64,000 nt of DNA, taken from positions 1 through 64,000 of the forward strand of contig JANJTA010000014.1 in NCBI GenBank assembly GCA_024711345.1. Reading direction: 5' to 3'. The translations under genes were made by a program, and so were the position numbers. The stretch is from Rhodanobacter sp. (GTDB lineage Bacteria; Pseudomonadota; Gammaproteobacteria; Xanthomonadales; Rhodanobacteraceae). This document shows positions 18,814 through 27,433 of the stretch, in pieces. The notes beneath the pieces were generated by a model. It ran no database searches. It was not told where the DNA came from and saw only the letters and a program-made list of their open reading frames with translations. Numbering within the stretch: the first letter of the stretch is position 1; every line of letters starts with the position of its first letter.

Positions 18814-19836
18814 TCAGCCGCGCCTGAGCAACTCGCGCAGGTCGATCAGCGCCGCGTTCGCGCGCGACACGTAGTTCGCCATCACCAGCGAGTGGTTGGC
18901 GAAGAAGCCGAATGGCGAACCGTTCAGCACCATCGGGCTGCGCAGCGGGCGCTGCGCCTCCTCCAGCTCGCGGATCACCTGATCGAGGCTGACGTCGGCA
19001 TGCTTGGAGCGCAGGATCGGGCCGAAGTCCTGCCGGAACGCCCTGAGCTGTTCCAGCAGCGTCCAGGTGTAGCCGCGCGCCTCGTAGAAGTTGTCGTCGA
19101 TCTTCGTCCACGGCGTCTTCACCAGCCGGCCACCGCCGGGCGCGGCCGCCGACCCGGCGGCGGCCGGCTGCTCGGCGCCCGCTGCCTCGCCGATGCGGAT
19201 CTGGCCCACGCTGGCCGACAGCCGCTGTGACAGCGAGCCCAGCCGCGCCGAGGCGACCTGCAGGTAGTCGGCCAGGTTGTCGGCACGCGCGTAGAAGTGC
19301 GCGTTGCTGTCGTCGGCGTCGCCGAGCCGGGCCAGATAGCCGTCCAGATGCTTGATCGCCTTGCGGTACTGGCTCTCCGAGCTGGGCAGCAGCCAGCGGT
19401 CGTTCGGGCTGTTGAGCAGCGGGTCGGCCTCGGCCAGGTCCTTGTCTTCGGTGGACTGCGTCTGCGAGCGGCTGAAGTCGTTGCGCAGCGCGCGCACCAG
19501 GTCGCGCGAGGCGGTCAGCGAACCGAATTCCCAGTTGGGCATGTTGTCCATCAGCACGCCCGGCGGCAGCTTGTCGTTGCTGAGGTAGCCGCCGCGCTTG
19601 TCCAGCAGCGTGCGCACCGAGGCGATCAAGGTGGCGGTGGTGGTCGCGCCGGTACCAACCGGCCGCTTCAGCTCCTGCATCTGCGCCTGGGTCACCGCCG
19701 CCGGATCGAACAGCGCCGGCTCGGTGTCCCACCACCACATCAGCGCCGCCACGCCCAGCACCAGCAGCGCGAACACGGCCAGGATGGCGCGACGGAGGCC
19801 GCGACGCGGGGAGTTCGAAGTATCCGGGGTCTGCAT
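18814..19836 (-). CDS. DUF2333 family membrane-anchored protein
   Basis: A 340-residue protein of the DUF2333 family, found mainly in gammaproteobacteria. One N-terminal transmembrane segment (about 17-38, LAVFALLVLGVAALMWWW) anchors a large, probably periplasmic, helical domain. The conserved stretches WEFGSLTASRDLVRALRNDFSRSQ and the closing PFGFFANHSLVMANYVSRANAA are visible. A variable Ala/Gly/Pro stretch near 215-232 looks like a linker. The function is unknown. The start at 19836 is supported by a GGAGC ribosome site. Confidence 0.82.
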   Translation of the reverse strand: MQTPDTSNSPRRGLRRAILAVFALLVLGVAALMWWWDTEPALFDPAAVTQAQMQELKRPVGTGATTTATLIASVRTLLDKRGGYLSNDKLPPGVLMDNMPNWEFGSLTASRDLVRALRNDFSRSQTQSTEDKDLAEADPLLNSPNDRWLLPSSESQYRKAIKHLDGYLARLGDADDSNAHFYARADNLADYLQVASARLGSLSQRLSASVGQIRIGEAAGAEQPAAAGSAAAPGGGRLVKTPWTKIDDNFYEARGYTWTLLEQLRAFRQDFGPILRSKHADVSLDQVIRELEEAQRPLRSPMVLNGSPFGFFANHSLVMANYVSRANAALIDLRELLRRG

Positions 19837-20014
19837 CGCGCGGCTCCTGCGGAGAATGGGCCAAGCTTACAGGCTGCGCGCGGCGCCGCGTGTCCAGCGG
19901 CGAGCCTGTGCCGGCATCGTCCCGTCACGCCGCCAGGGCGTAGGATCGCAGGTCATCCGCCTGCTCGGCCTCGGGAAGCGAGGGGCGGTCTTCGAGCCCT
20001 CCTGGAGTTGCCGC

Positions 20015-21031
20015 ATGAAAGCCGTCGCCCTCACCCGCTACCTGCCGATCGACGACCCGCAGTCGTTGTTCGACGTCGAACTGCCGACGCCGACGCCCGG
20101 CGCGCATGACCTGCTGGTGCGCGTGGAGGCCGTCTCGGTGAATCCGGTCGACACCAAGATCCGCTCGCCCAAGCCGCAGATCGAGCCGCAGCCGAAGGTA
20201 CTCGGCTACGACGCGGCCGGCGTGGTGGAGGCGACCGGCGACGCGGTCGACGGTTTCCGCCCCGGCGAGCGCGTGTACTACGCCGGCAACGTCACCCGCC
20301 CGGGCAGCAACGCGCAGTTCCAGCTGGTCGACGCGCGCCTCGTCGGCCATGCCCCGCGCTCGCTGGACCTGGCCGAAGCGGCGGCGCTGCCGCTGACCGC
20401 GCTGACCGCGTGGGAGCTGCTGTTCCAGCGCATGCCGTTCGACAGCGAGCACGGCGGCGAAGGCAAGTCGCTGCTGATCATCGGCGGCGCCGGCGGGGTG
20501 GGCTCGATGGCGATCCAGCTGGCGCGGCGCGCTGGCTTCACGGTGATCGCCACCGCCTCGCGCAGCGAAACCACCGACTGGTGCCGCACGATGGGCGCGC
20601 ACCACGTGGCCGATCACCACCACCCGCTGGCACTGCAGCTGGAAGCCCTGGGTTTCAGCCAGGTCGACGCTGCGCTCAACCTCGCCGACACCGACCACTA
20701 CTGGGACACGATCGGCCAGCTGCTGGCGCCGCAGGGCCACGTCGGCCTGATCGTGGAACCGGCCGGCGCGCTGCGGATCGGCGATCCGTACAAGGCCAAG
20801 TGCATCGGCATCCACTGGGAGTTCATGTTCGCGCGGTCGCGCTTCGGCACCGCCGACATGGCCGAGCAGGGCCGCATCCTCGAACGGGTCGCCGCGCTGG
20901 TCGACGCCGGCGAACTGCACGGCACGCGCAGCGCGACGCTGGCGCCGATCAATGCGGCGAACCTGCGCGAGGCGCACCGCCAGCTGGAGTCCGGTCGCAC
21001 GCTCGGCAAGCTGGTGCTGGCCGGCTGGTGA
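20015..21031 (+). CDS. zinc-type alcohol dehydrogenase-like / quinone oxidoreductase (MDR)
   Basis: A 338-residue medium-chain dehydrogenase/reductase. The nucleotide motif GGAGGVGSMAIQLA lies near residues 155-168 and the N-terminal half has the GroES-like fold (VLGYDAAGVVEATGDAV). The catalytic-zinc ligands of true alcohol dehydrogenases are not evident, so it more likely acts on quinones or enones with NADPH, in the ZADH/adh_fam_1 group. The start ATG at 20015 has TGGAG upstream; the frame stays open far upstream over the divergent DUF2333 gene. It is a single-gene unit converging on the ferritin-like gene with only 18 bp between them. Confidence 0.86.
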   Translation: MKAVALTRYLPIDDPQSLFDVELPTPTPGAHDLLVRVEAVSVNPVDTKIRSPKPQIEPQPKVLGYDAAGVVEATGDAVDGFRPGERVYYAGNVTRPGSNAQFQLVDARLVGHAPRSLDLAEAAALPLTALTAWELLFQRMPFDSEHGGEGKSLLIIGGAGGVGSMAIQLARRAGFTVIATASRSETTDWCRTMGAHHVADHHHPLALQLEALGFSQVDAALNLADTDHYWDTIGQLLAPQGHVGLIVEPAGALRIGDPYKAKCIGIHWEFMFARSRFGTADMAEQGRILERVAALVDAGELHGTRSATLAPINAANLREAHRQLESGRTLGKLVLAGW

Positions 21032-21049
21032 ATCGTTGCCGGCGGACGC

Positions 21050-21646
21050 TCAGCCGCGTTTGCGGGCCGCCTTCCCGGCCGGCGACGGCTTGGCCGGCTC
21101 GCCCTTCTTGCCGAGTTGCTCCAGCAGCGTGTTCATGTCCTCGGCGTGCTCCTCCTCCATCGCCAAGATGCTTTCCAGCACGCGGCGGGTGGTCGGGTCG
21201 TCAGCGCCCACGTAGGCGATCATCTCGCGATAGCTGTCGATCGCGATGCGCTCGGCAACCAGATCTTCCTTGATCATGTCGACGATGTCCTCGCCCTCGA
21301 CGTAGTCGGAGTGGCTGCGGCTGAGCAGGCCCTCCGGCGACAGGTTCGGCTTGCCGCCGAGCTGGGTGATGCGCTCGGCGATCTGGTCGGCGTGACCCTG
21401 CTCCTCGTTGGCGTGCTGCAGGAACTCGGCCTTGATCGCCTGCGAATGGATGCCCGAGGCCATGTAGTAGTGGTACTTGTAGCGCAGCACGCAAACGATC
21501 TCGGTGGCCAGCGCGTGGTTGAGCAGCTTGACCACGGTGCTTCGATCCGCGCGGTAGCCGGCCGTCAGCGCGCCCTTGTCGATGTCCTGGCGGGCGCGCT
21601 TGCGGATGTTCTCGAGGTCGCTGACGAACGGCTTGGTCTTGGCCAT
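21050..21646 (-). CDS. ferritin-like / Dps-like (DPSL-type) protein
   Basis: A 198-residue four-helix-bundle protein of the ferritin superfamily. Di-iron motifs are visible: E in ALATEIVCVLRYKYHYY, the EExxH pair in NEEQGHADQ, and a second ExxxH-type in MEEEHAED. It resembles the bacterioferritin/DPS-like group that stores iron or consumes peroxide. The C-terminus (about 175-198) is a Lys/Pro/Ala-rich tail ending KAARKRG, which may bind DNA or polyphosphate, as with Dps tails. There is no haem-ligand methionine that I can place with confidence. It starts at 21646 with GAGCAAGCC just upstream. Confidence 0.82.
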   Translation of the reverse strand: MAKTKPFVSDLENIRKRARQDIDKGALTAGYRADRSTVVKLLNHALATEIVCVLRYKYHYYMASGIHSQAIKAEFLQHANEEQGHADQIAERITQLGGKPNLSPEGLLSRSHSDYVEGEDIVDMIKEDLVAERIAIDSYREMIAYVGADDPTTRRVLESILAMEEEHAEDMNTLLEQLGKKGEPAKPSPAGKAARKRG

Positions 21647-21736
21647 GGCTTGCTCCTGCGGGCGTGGGGGAGGGGGAGGGGCAACGACGCGGGCGTCGGC
21701 GCCGCCGCCAGTGCGGCCAGCCTAGGAACGCGCATG

Positions 21737-21768
21737 AAAAAGCCAGGTGAAGAGGGCTTCACCTGGCT
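21737..21768 (-). terminator. terminator of the TetR gene
   Basis: Perfect 12-bp hairpin AGCCAGGTGAAG-aggg-CTTCACCTGGCT (21741-21768). On the minus strand it is followed by TTTTC, which fits termination of the TetR-family transcript before the ferritin-like gene. Confidence 0.75.
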
Positions 21769-21786
21769 CGTTTCGCCGCTGCCGCT

Positions 21787-22434
21787 TCAGCGCGGCCGGT
21801 AAGCGCGCAGGAACATCTCGACACCGGCCCGCGCAGTGCGCTCGATTTCCTCGGCGTAGCTCTCGGCGCAGTCGGTGCAGCCGAACATCTGGCGCATCAT
21901 CAGGTTGCCCTTGATCAGGCTGAGGAACTGCCCGCTGGCGCGCGGCACGTCGTCGATGTCGAGCTGGCCGGCGTCAACCGCCTGCTGCAACAGGCGTTCC
22001 ATCAGGCCATGCGTCCGCGCCGCGCCCTCTTCCCAGATCAGCCTGCCGTAGCGCGGGTTGCCCTGGCGGCAATCGCTGAGGATGGCGCGAAAGGTGCCGA
22101 CGGTCTCGGCGTTGCAATCGAGGTGGGCGTGGGTCAGCGCCACCCGCAAAAGGGTGTCGCGGATGTCGGCGGCCGGATCGAAGCCGTAGGTCTCCTCCGG
22201 CAGCAGATCCTGGATGCGCGAACGGATCACCTCGCGGAACAGGTTGTCCTTGTCGCCGAAATGGCTGTACACGGTGAGCTTGGACACGCCCGCGTCCGCC
22301 GCGATCGCATCCATGCTGGTGCCGGCAAACGCGTTGCGGATGAACAGCGCCTTCGCCGCCGCCAGGATCGCCGCACGCTTCTCCATGTCCTTCGGGCGAC
22401 CGGGACCTTGGGATTTGACCTGCGCGCTGTTCAT
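21787..22434 (-). CDS. TetR/AcrR family transcriptional regulator
   Basis: A 215-residue repressor-type regulator. The N-terminal helix-turn-helix is typical (GTSMDAIAADAGVSKLTVYSHFGDKDNLF, residues ~38-66), and the C-terminal ligand domain resembles the AefR-like TetR_C group, with two cysteines in MFGCTDC. It is divergent from the pcm-tolC pair, an arrangement suggesting that it controls its own gene and possibly the TolC-type exporter; this is inference. The promoter lies in the most AT-rich stretch of the window, with TATAAT at 22476-22481. Confidence 0.88.
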   Translation of the reverse strand: MNSAQVKSQGPGRPKDMEKRAAILAAAKALFIRNAFAGTSMDAIAADAGVSKLTVYSHFGDKDNLFREVIRSRIQDLLPEETYGFDPAADIRDTLLRVALTHAHLDCNAETVGTFRAILSDCRQGNPRYGRLIWEEGAARTHGLMERLLQQAVDAGQLDIDDVPRASGQFLSLIKGNLMMRQMFGCTDCAESYAEEIERTARAGVEMFLRAYRPR

Positions 22435-22475
22435 GCCACCACCTTCACACCTTCACAAGAAAATAGCCAAGCTTT

Positions 22476-22502
22476 ATTATACGCAACGGTTCAATTATTT
22501 CC
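22476..22502 (-). promoter_or_regulatory. promoter of the TetR gene
   Basis: On the minus strand TATAAT (22476-22481) is preceded at about 16 bp by TGGAAA, in an AT-rich island unusual for this GC-rich window. The leader (about 35 nt) carries the direct repeat GTGAAG-GT and a GAAGGTGG ribosome site. It could hold the autoregulatory operator. Confidence 0.6.
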
Positions 22503-22702
22503 AGAACGGGGCCAGCGCCGTCAGTGTCCGCCGCCCACGCGCCGGACACCATGACGAACGTCAGGGCGCCGCGGTGACTTCCGGCACTTCGTGGCCCCGC
22601 AGGCAACCGTCAGGCTTGCCAGCACCCCGGAGCGTCGTTGTCGAGGCAGGCGCCAGCGCTTATCCTTTCTGGTCTTTTTTCGCTCCCCACGGGACACGGC
22701 AC

Positions 22703-23362
22703 ATGGTGATGAATATCGAACAGGCGCGGGTGAACATGGTGGAGAACCAGGTGCGCCCATGGGAAGTGCTCGACGGCCGCGTGCTGGAGGTGCTCGGCCG
22801 CGTGCGCCGCGAGGACTTCGTCGCCGCCCAGCATCGCCAGCTGGCGTTCGCCGACCTGTGCCTGCCGCTGGGCCACGGTGAGGTGATGATGAAGCCGGTG
22901 GTGGAAGGCCGCGTGCTGCAGGCACTGGAGCTGGCGCCCACCGACCGCGTGCTGGAGATCGGCACCGGCTCGGGCTTCCTCACCGCCTGCCTGGCCAGCC
23001 TGGGTGGGCAGGTGACCAGCGTCGACATCCACGCCGATTTCACCGCCGCCGCCTCGCAGCGCCTGCAGGCCGCCGGCATCACCAATGCCGTGCTGGCCAC
23101 CGGCGAAGCGGTGCATGAGTGGCAGCCCGACGGCCTGTTCGACGCGCTGGTGGTAACCGGTGCGGTGCATGCGGTGCCGTCGCGCTGGCTCGACTGGCTC
23201 AAGCCCGGCGCGCGCGCGCTGGTGATCCGCGGCCTGTCGCCGGTGCAGCAGGCTACCTTGCTCACCCACGAAGGCGCCGGTCGCTACCGCGAAGAAACCC
23301 TGTTCGAAACCGACCTGCCCTACCTGACCCACGCCGAGCCGCCGCAGCGGTTCGTGTTCTGA
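22703..23362 (+). CDS. protein-L-isoaspartate O-methyltransferase-like protein
   Basis: A 219-residue SAM-dependent methyltransferase of the PCMT family, which normally repairs isoaspartyl residues in damaged proteins. The SAM-binding motif VLEIGTGSGFLTACLA and the post-motif VTSVDIH are present; the N-terminal MVENQVRPWEV and LPLGHGEVMMKP segments are typical of the form that precedes tolC in xanthomonads. It is shorter and more divergent than E. coli Pcm, so repair activity is not certain. An alternative start lies two codons in (22709). tolC follows after 34 bp, so they are probably one operon. Confidence 0.85.
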   Translation: MVMNIEQARVNMVENQVRPWEVLDGRVLEVLGRVRREDFVAAQHRQLAFADLCLPLGHGEVMMKPVVEGRVLQALELAPTDRVLEIGTGSGFLTACLASLGGQVTSVDIHADFTAAASQRLQAAGITNAVLATGEAVHEWQPDGLFDALVVTGAVHAVPSRWLDWLKPGARALVIRGLSPVQQATLLTHEGAGRYREETLFETDLPYLTHAEPPQRFVF

Positions 23363-23396
23363 CTTCGCCCCCGCACCGATCCCCACGAGGCACTCC

Positions 23397-24698
23397 ATGC
23401 GTTTGAAGCTGCTTACCCTTGCCCTGGCCCTGGCTGCCGTTTCGCTGCCCGGCCACGGCGAGGATCTGCTCGATGCCTACCGCGATGCGCGCGCCAACGA
23501 CCCGGTGCTGTCGCAGGCCGACGCCTCCCGCCTGGCTACCGCCGAAGGGGTGAGCCAGGCGCGCGCGCTGCTGCTGCCGCAGGTCAGTGCCAGCATGAGC
23601 CTCAACCAGACCAATGGCGGCAACCAGATCGGCCACAGCCGCTCGCGCTCGATCAACGGCACGCTCAGCCAGACCGTGCTCGACTTCAGCAAGTACGCCA
23701 ACCTCAAGGCCGCCCACTCCGCTTCCGATGCGCAGGACGAGCTGTACCAGGCCGCCGCGCAGGAGCTCTACGGGCGCGTGGCCGCGGCGTACTTCGGCGT
23801 GCTCACCAGCGAGGACGAGCTGACCTACGCCAAGGCCAACGAGGACGCCTTCCGCCAGCAGTACGAGCAGTCCGACCAGCGCTTCAAGGTCGGCCTTTCG
23901 GCGATCACCGACGTGTACCAGGCCAAGGCCTACTACGAGGCGGCCAAGTCGCAAACCATCGCCGCGCAGAACGCACTCAACGACGCCCGCGAGGCGCTCA
24001 CCCAGATCACCGGCAAGCCGACCGGCGAGCTGAAGAAGCTGCGCGACGACCTGCCGATGCAGCCGCCGTCGCCGGCCGACCAGGACAGCTGGGTCAAGCA
24101 GGCGCTGGAGACCAACCCGAACCTGCTCACCCAGAAGTACAACGTGCAGACGGCGCAGCACAACATCAGTGCCGCGCGCGCCGGCCACCTGCCGACGATC
24201 ACCGCCGGCGTCAGCTACGGCAAGGGTGCCGGCTGGTCGGACAGCAATGCCGGCGCGCGCTACCGCGACCCGGCCTCGACCACCATCGGGCTGACCCTGA
24301 ACGTGCCGATCTTCTCCGGCGGCCTCACCCAGTCGCGCGTGCGCCAGTCGATCTACCAGCGCGACGCCGCCACCGACGCGCTGGAGGCACAGCGCCGCCA
24401 GGTGGTGCGCGACACGCTCAACTACTACCGCTCGGTGATCGCCGGCATCGCCCAGGTGGAATCGGCCAAGGCGTCGGTGGAGTCGGGCCGCAAGGCGCTG
24501 GAGGCGACCCGCGCCGGCTTCGAGGTGGGTACCCAGACGATGACCAACGTGCTGCTGGCGATCCAGACCCTGACCTCCTCGGAGAGCAGCTACTCGCAGG
24601 CCCGCCACCAGTTCATCCTGAACAAGCTGCTGCTGCGGCAGACCGCCGGCACGGCCGAGCTGAAGGACATCGAGGAGATCAACGCACTGCTGCAGTAA
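23397..24698 (+). CDS. tolC: TolC family outer membrane channel protein
   Basis: A 433-residue TolC-type outer membrane protein that forms the exit duct for tripartite efflux pumps and type I secretion. A signal peptide (MRLKLLTLALALAAVSLPGHG) precedes two repeats of the outer-membrane-efflux fold, seen as the long helical stretches around residues 60-200 and 270-410. The second repeat includes NVPIFSGGLTQSRVRQS, a typical efflux-protein motif. No pump or membrane-fusion gene is adjacent, so it may serve several inner-membrane systems. The TetR gene is divergent upstream of pcm. A terminator follows within 50 bp. Confidence 0.92.
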   Translation: MRLKLLTLALALAAVSLPGHGEDLLDAYRDARANDPVLSQADASRLATAEGVSQARALLLPQVSASMSLNQTNGGNQIGHSRSRSINGTLSQTVLDFSKYANLKAAHSASDAQDELYQAAAQELYGRVAAAYFGVLTSEDELTYAKANEDAFRQQYEQSDQRFKVGLSAITDVYQAKAYYEAAKSQTIAAQNALNDAREALTQITGKPTGELKKLRDDLPMQPPSPADQDSWVKQALETNPNLLTQKYNVQTAQHNISAARAGHLPTITAGVSYGKGAGWSDSNAGARYRDPASTTIGLTLNVPIFSGGLTQSRVRQSIYQRDAATDALEAQRRQVVRDTLNYYRSVIAGIAQVESAKASVESGRKALEATRAGFEVGTQTMTNVLLAIQTLTSSESSYSQARHQFILNKLLLRQTAGTAELKDIEEINALLQ

Positions 24699-24722
24699 AA
24701 CCGCCGCGCGTTGCCAGCGAGT

Positions 24723-24750
24723 ACGGCCGGGCCCACGCCCGGCCGTGCCG
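24723..24750 (+). terminator. terminator between tolC and waaA
   Basis: Hairpin ACGGCCGGGC-ccac-GCCCGGCCGT (24723-24746) followed by GCCGTTTT, between the convergent tolC and waaA genes. Confidence 0.75.
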
Positions 24751-24762
24751 TTTTCCGGGCGC

Positions 24763-26028
24763 TCATTCCTGCAGCAGGGCGTCGACCAGCCGCATTACCC
24801 GCTGCACCGCGCCGCGCTCGCGCTCGAACACCGCCTGCGCGTCCTGCCCCATGCGCGCGCGGGTGGCCTCGTCGAGCAGCAGCTTCAGCGCGGCCGGCCC
24901 CAGCCCCGCGGCATCCCTCACGCGCTCGGCGCCGCCGCCTTCGATCAGACTGCGGGTGATCTCCTCGAAATTGAAGGTGTGCGGCCCCACCAGCACCGGC
25001 ACCGACAGCGCCGCCGGCTCCAGCACGTTGTGGCCGCCGATCGGCGCCAGGCTGCCGCCGACGAAGGCCAGGTCGGAGGCCGCGAAGAACGGCATCAGCT
25101 GCCCCATCGCATCGATCACGAACACCTGGTGCGCCGGTGACGGCACGCCTTCGAGGCTGCGCGTGGCCACCGTGAAGCCGAGACTGCGCACCGTGTGTTC
25201 GACTACCTTGAAGCGTTCCGGGTGGCGCGGCGCCAGCAGCAGCAAGGCGTCGGGCAGGCGCTGCAACACCTGCAGGTGTGCCTCCAGCACCGCCAGTTCC
25301 TCGCCCTCGTGGGTACTCGCGGCGATCCACACCGGCCGCCGCGGCCCCCACTGGCCGCGCATCGTGGCGCCCTCGGCCACCGCGCCGGCGGGGATCGGCA
25401 TGTCGAACTTCATGTTGCCGGTCACCAGCACCTGCTCCGGGTCGGCGCCGAGCAGGCGGTAGCGCGCCGCGTCGGTGCGCGACTGCGCGGCGATCAGCCG
25501 CACGCAGCGCAGCGCCGAGCGCGCCAGAGCGCGCAGCGGCTTGTAGCCGCGCAGCGAACGCTCCGACAGCCGCGCGTTGACGATCATCAGCGGAATGCCG
25601 CGCCGGCGGCAGGCGAAGTACAGGTTCGGCCAGATCTCGGTTTCCACGATCAGCGCCAGCCGCGGCCGGATCTTCTTCAGGAAGCGGCCCACCGAGTACG
25701 GCAGGTCGTACGGCAGGTAGACGTGGAACACGCTGTCGCCGAACAGCTGCTGCACGCGTGCGGTGCCGGTCGGCGTGATGGTGGTGATCACCAGCGGCGC
25801 GTTCGGATAGTCGCGCTTGAGCGCCTTGATCAGCGGCTCGGCCGCGTTCACCTCGCCCACCGACACCGCATGCACCCACAGGCTGCCGCGGAAGCCGGGC
25901 GGCTTGAAGAAGCCGAAGCGCTCCGGCCAGCGCCAGTGGTACGGCCGCGAACGCACGCCACGCGCCAGCAACCGCAGCACCAGCAGCGGCGTCGCCAGAT
26001 ACATCGCGAGGGTATAGAGATAACGCAA
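24763..26028 (-). CDS. waaA: 3-deoxy-D-manno-octulosonic acid transferase
   Basis: WaaA (KdtA) transfers Kdo residues from CMP-Kdo to lipid IVA, starting the LPS core at the inner membrane. The 421-residue protein has an N-terminal membrane segment, the HAVSVGEVNAAEPL motif with the likely catalytic glutamate, IVETEIWPN, and the C-terminal GGSLAPIGGHNVLEPAA that is diagnostic for the family. It starts at 26028, divergent from the lpxL-type acyltransferase gene with about 117 bp between. Mono- or bifunctional transfer cannot be told from sequence. Confidence 0.96.
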   Translation of the reverse strand: MRYLYTLAMYLATPLLVLRLLARGVRSRPYHWRWPERFGFFKPPGFRGSLWVHAVSVGEVNAAEPLIKALKRDYPNAPLVITTITPTGTARVQQLFGDSVFHVYLPYDLPYSVGRFLKKIRPRLALIVETEIWPNLYFACRRRGIPLMIVNARLSERSLRGYKPLRALARSALRCVRLIAAQSRTDAARYRLLGADPEQVLVTGNMKFDMPIPAGAVAEGATMRGQWGPRRPVWIAASTHEGEELAVLEAHLQVLQRLPDALLLLAPRHPERFKVVEHTVRSLGFTVATRSLEGVPSPAHQVFVIDAMGQLMPFFAASDLAFVGGSLAPIGGHNVLEPAALSVPVLVGPHTFNFEEITRSLIEGGGAERVRDAAGLGPAALKLLLDEATRARMGQDAQAVFERERGAVQRVMRLVDALLQE

Positions 26029-26132
26029 CGTGGAGGCCCTTCAGTCCAGCGCGGCAGTATACGAGAGCGCGCGCCGCCACCGCCGGACACGCGGCATGCC
26101 GTCACGGCGCCGTGCCGTTTGGCGGCCTCCAC

Positions 26133-26145
26133 TACAATGCGCACG
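26133..26145 (+). promoter_or_regulatory. -10 element placed for leaderless lpxL transcript
   Basis: TACAAT (26133-26138) is followed by exactly 7 bases and then the ATG at 26146. A transcript starting at the usual distance would begin at or beside the start codon. The same CACTACAATG context stands before uvrD. Confidence 0.5.
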
Positions 26146-27072
26146 ATGCCCGGCATGCCACGTCCCCGTTTTACCCGCTCGCTGCTCGCGCCGCGCCACT
26201 GGCCGGCGTGGTTGGGCGCGGGCGCGATCTGGCTGATTGCGCGGCTGCCGCAGCGCGCGCTGATGTGGCTGGGCCGGCGCTTCGGCGCACTGGTGCGGCG
26301 GATTCCCTCCGAGCGGCGGCGCATCGCCGCGGCGAACATCGCGCTGTGCTTTCCCGAACTCGACGCCGCCGCGCGGGCCAGCTTGCTCGACGCGAACCTG
26401 CGCGACATCGGCCTGATGCTGGTGGAGTTCGCGCTGGGCTGGATGGGCAGCGACCGCCGCATCGCCGCCATCCCGACCCGCATCGAGGGGCTTGAGCATC
26501 TCGAAGCGGCGCGCGCGCAGGGCAAGGGCGTGCTGCTGGTCGGTGGGCACTTCTCGCACCTGGAGCTGTGCGCGCGGCTGGTCTCGCAGCGCATCCGCAT
26601 CGCCGGCATGTACCGCCGGATGGATTCGGCCGTGTTCGAGTGGGTGGTGCTGCGCGCGCGGCTGGACTACGCCGACGCGATGTTCGAGAAGGACGACATC
26701 CGCGGCACGGTGAAGTACCTGCGCGGCGGCGGCACGCTGTGGTACGCGCCGGACCAGGACATGCGCAGCAAGGACACCGTGTTTGTGCCGTTCTTCGGCG
26801 TGCCGGCGGCCACCATCACCGCCACCCACCACCTGGCGCGGATGTCCGGCGCACTGATGATCCCGTTCTTCCACCGCCGCCTGCCCGACGGCGAAGGCTA
26901 CGCGCTGCGCCTCGGCGCGCCGCTGGAGGGCTTCCCCGGCGCCGACGCGGCAGTCGACACCGCCCGCGTCAACGCCTGCATCGAGCAGATGGTGCGCGAG
27001 GCGCCCGAGCAGTACCTGTGGGTACACAAGCGCTTCAAGACCCGCCCGCCCGGCGCGCCCGCGATCTACTGA
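26146..27072 (+). CDS. lpxL: lipid A lauroyl-type acyltransferase (LpxL/HtrB family)
   Basis: A 308-residue lysophospholipid acyltransferase-family enzyme that adds a secondary acyl chain to Kdo2-lipid IVA. One N-terminal membrane helix (about 18-35) is followed by the HX4E catalytic motif in GGHFSHLELCARL and by the GTLWYAPDQD stretch typical of the family. Starts at 26137, 26146 and 26155 are all in frame. The 26137 ATG overlaps the -10 hexamer and is unlikely; I chose 26146. It sits back to back with waaA, giving the inner-LPS pair. LpxL versus LpxM type is not resolved. Confidence 0.9.
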   Translation: MPGMPRPRFTRSLLAPRHWPAWLGAGAIWLIARLPQRALMWLGRRFGALVRRIPSERRRIAAANIALCFPELDAAARASLLDANLRDIGLMLVEFALGWMGSDRRIAAIPTRIEGLEHLEAARAQGKGVLLVGGHFSHLELCARLVSQRIRIAGMYRRMDSAVFEWVVLRARLDYADAMFEKDDIRGTVKYLRGGGTLWYAPDQDMRSKDTVFVPFFGVPAATITATHHLARMSGALMIPFFHRRLPDGEGYALRLGAPLEGFPGADAAVDTARVNACIEQMVREAPEQYLWVHKRFKTRPPGAPAIY

Positions 27073-27216
27073 GAGGTTGTGCATTTTTCAACCTCTCAAG
27101 CCGGCCACGGATGGCCGGGCATGAAACAGTCACGCAAGTGACTGTTTCATGTGAGCGAGCCCGGGCGTGCACCGGACTCGTGACAGGAAGAAAACCACAG
27201 GAAGTGGTTTTCTTCC
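27071..27216. repeat. cluster of perfect hairpins downstream of lpxL
   Basis: Three strong inverted repeats and one short one follow each other: GAGAGGTTG/CAACCTCTC (27071-27097), CCGGCCA/TGGCCGG (27101-27118), ATGAAACAGTCAC-gcaa-GTGACTGTTTCAT (27121-27150) and GGAAGAAAACCAC-aggaa-GTGGTTTTCTTCC (27186-27216). The two long ones have 13-bp perfect stems; the third closes on a GCAA tetraloop of the stable GNRA type. The first overlaps the lpxL stop codon. None has a proper T-tract on either strand, so these are not ordinary terminators. They may be part of a dispersed intergenic element or a structured 3' UTR/RNA. Confidence 0.7.
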
Positions 27217-27433
27217 CAAGCCCTGAGCCGTAAGCCGGGTGAAAGCCTGACCCGCCGAGAATGGCGTCGCTTCGGGACCAGGGTCGACTCCGGCGACCCG
27301 CCCCGCATTCGAGCGGCGACTTTGCGCAACCATCCCGATTGGCGAAAACCGCCGGCCCCTCCGGGCTGGCAGCACGACCGGGGCTGAGCGGGCCCGCCAC
27401 TCCTTTGCGCCATACCGGCATGGGAGTTGGAAA
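27217..27433. other. intergenic remainder, no gene assigned
   Basis: The rest of the 361-bp gap before the deacetylase gene is GC-rich and holds weaker stems (for example around 27345-27368). A minus-strand open frame runs through it and the hairpins, but it lacks a ribosome site and any recognisable domain. It might be part of the same repeat element as the hairpin cluster. Confidence 0.4.

Noticed and set aside
27071..27216. CRISPR array
   Set aside because: The structures are inverted repeats of different sequence; there are no direct repeats with regular spacers and no cas genes.
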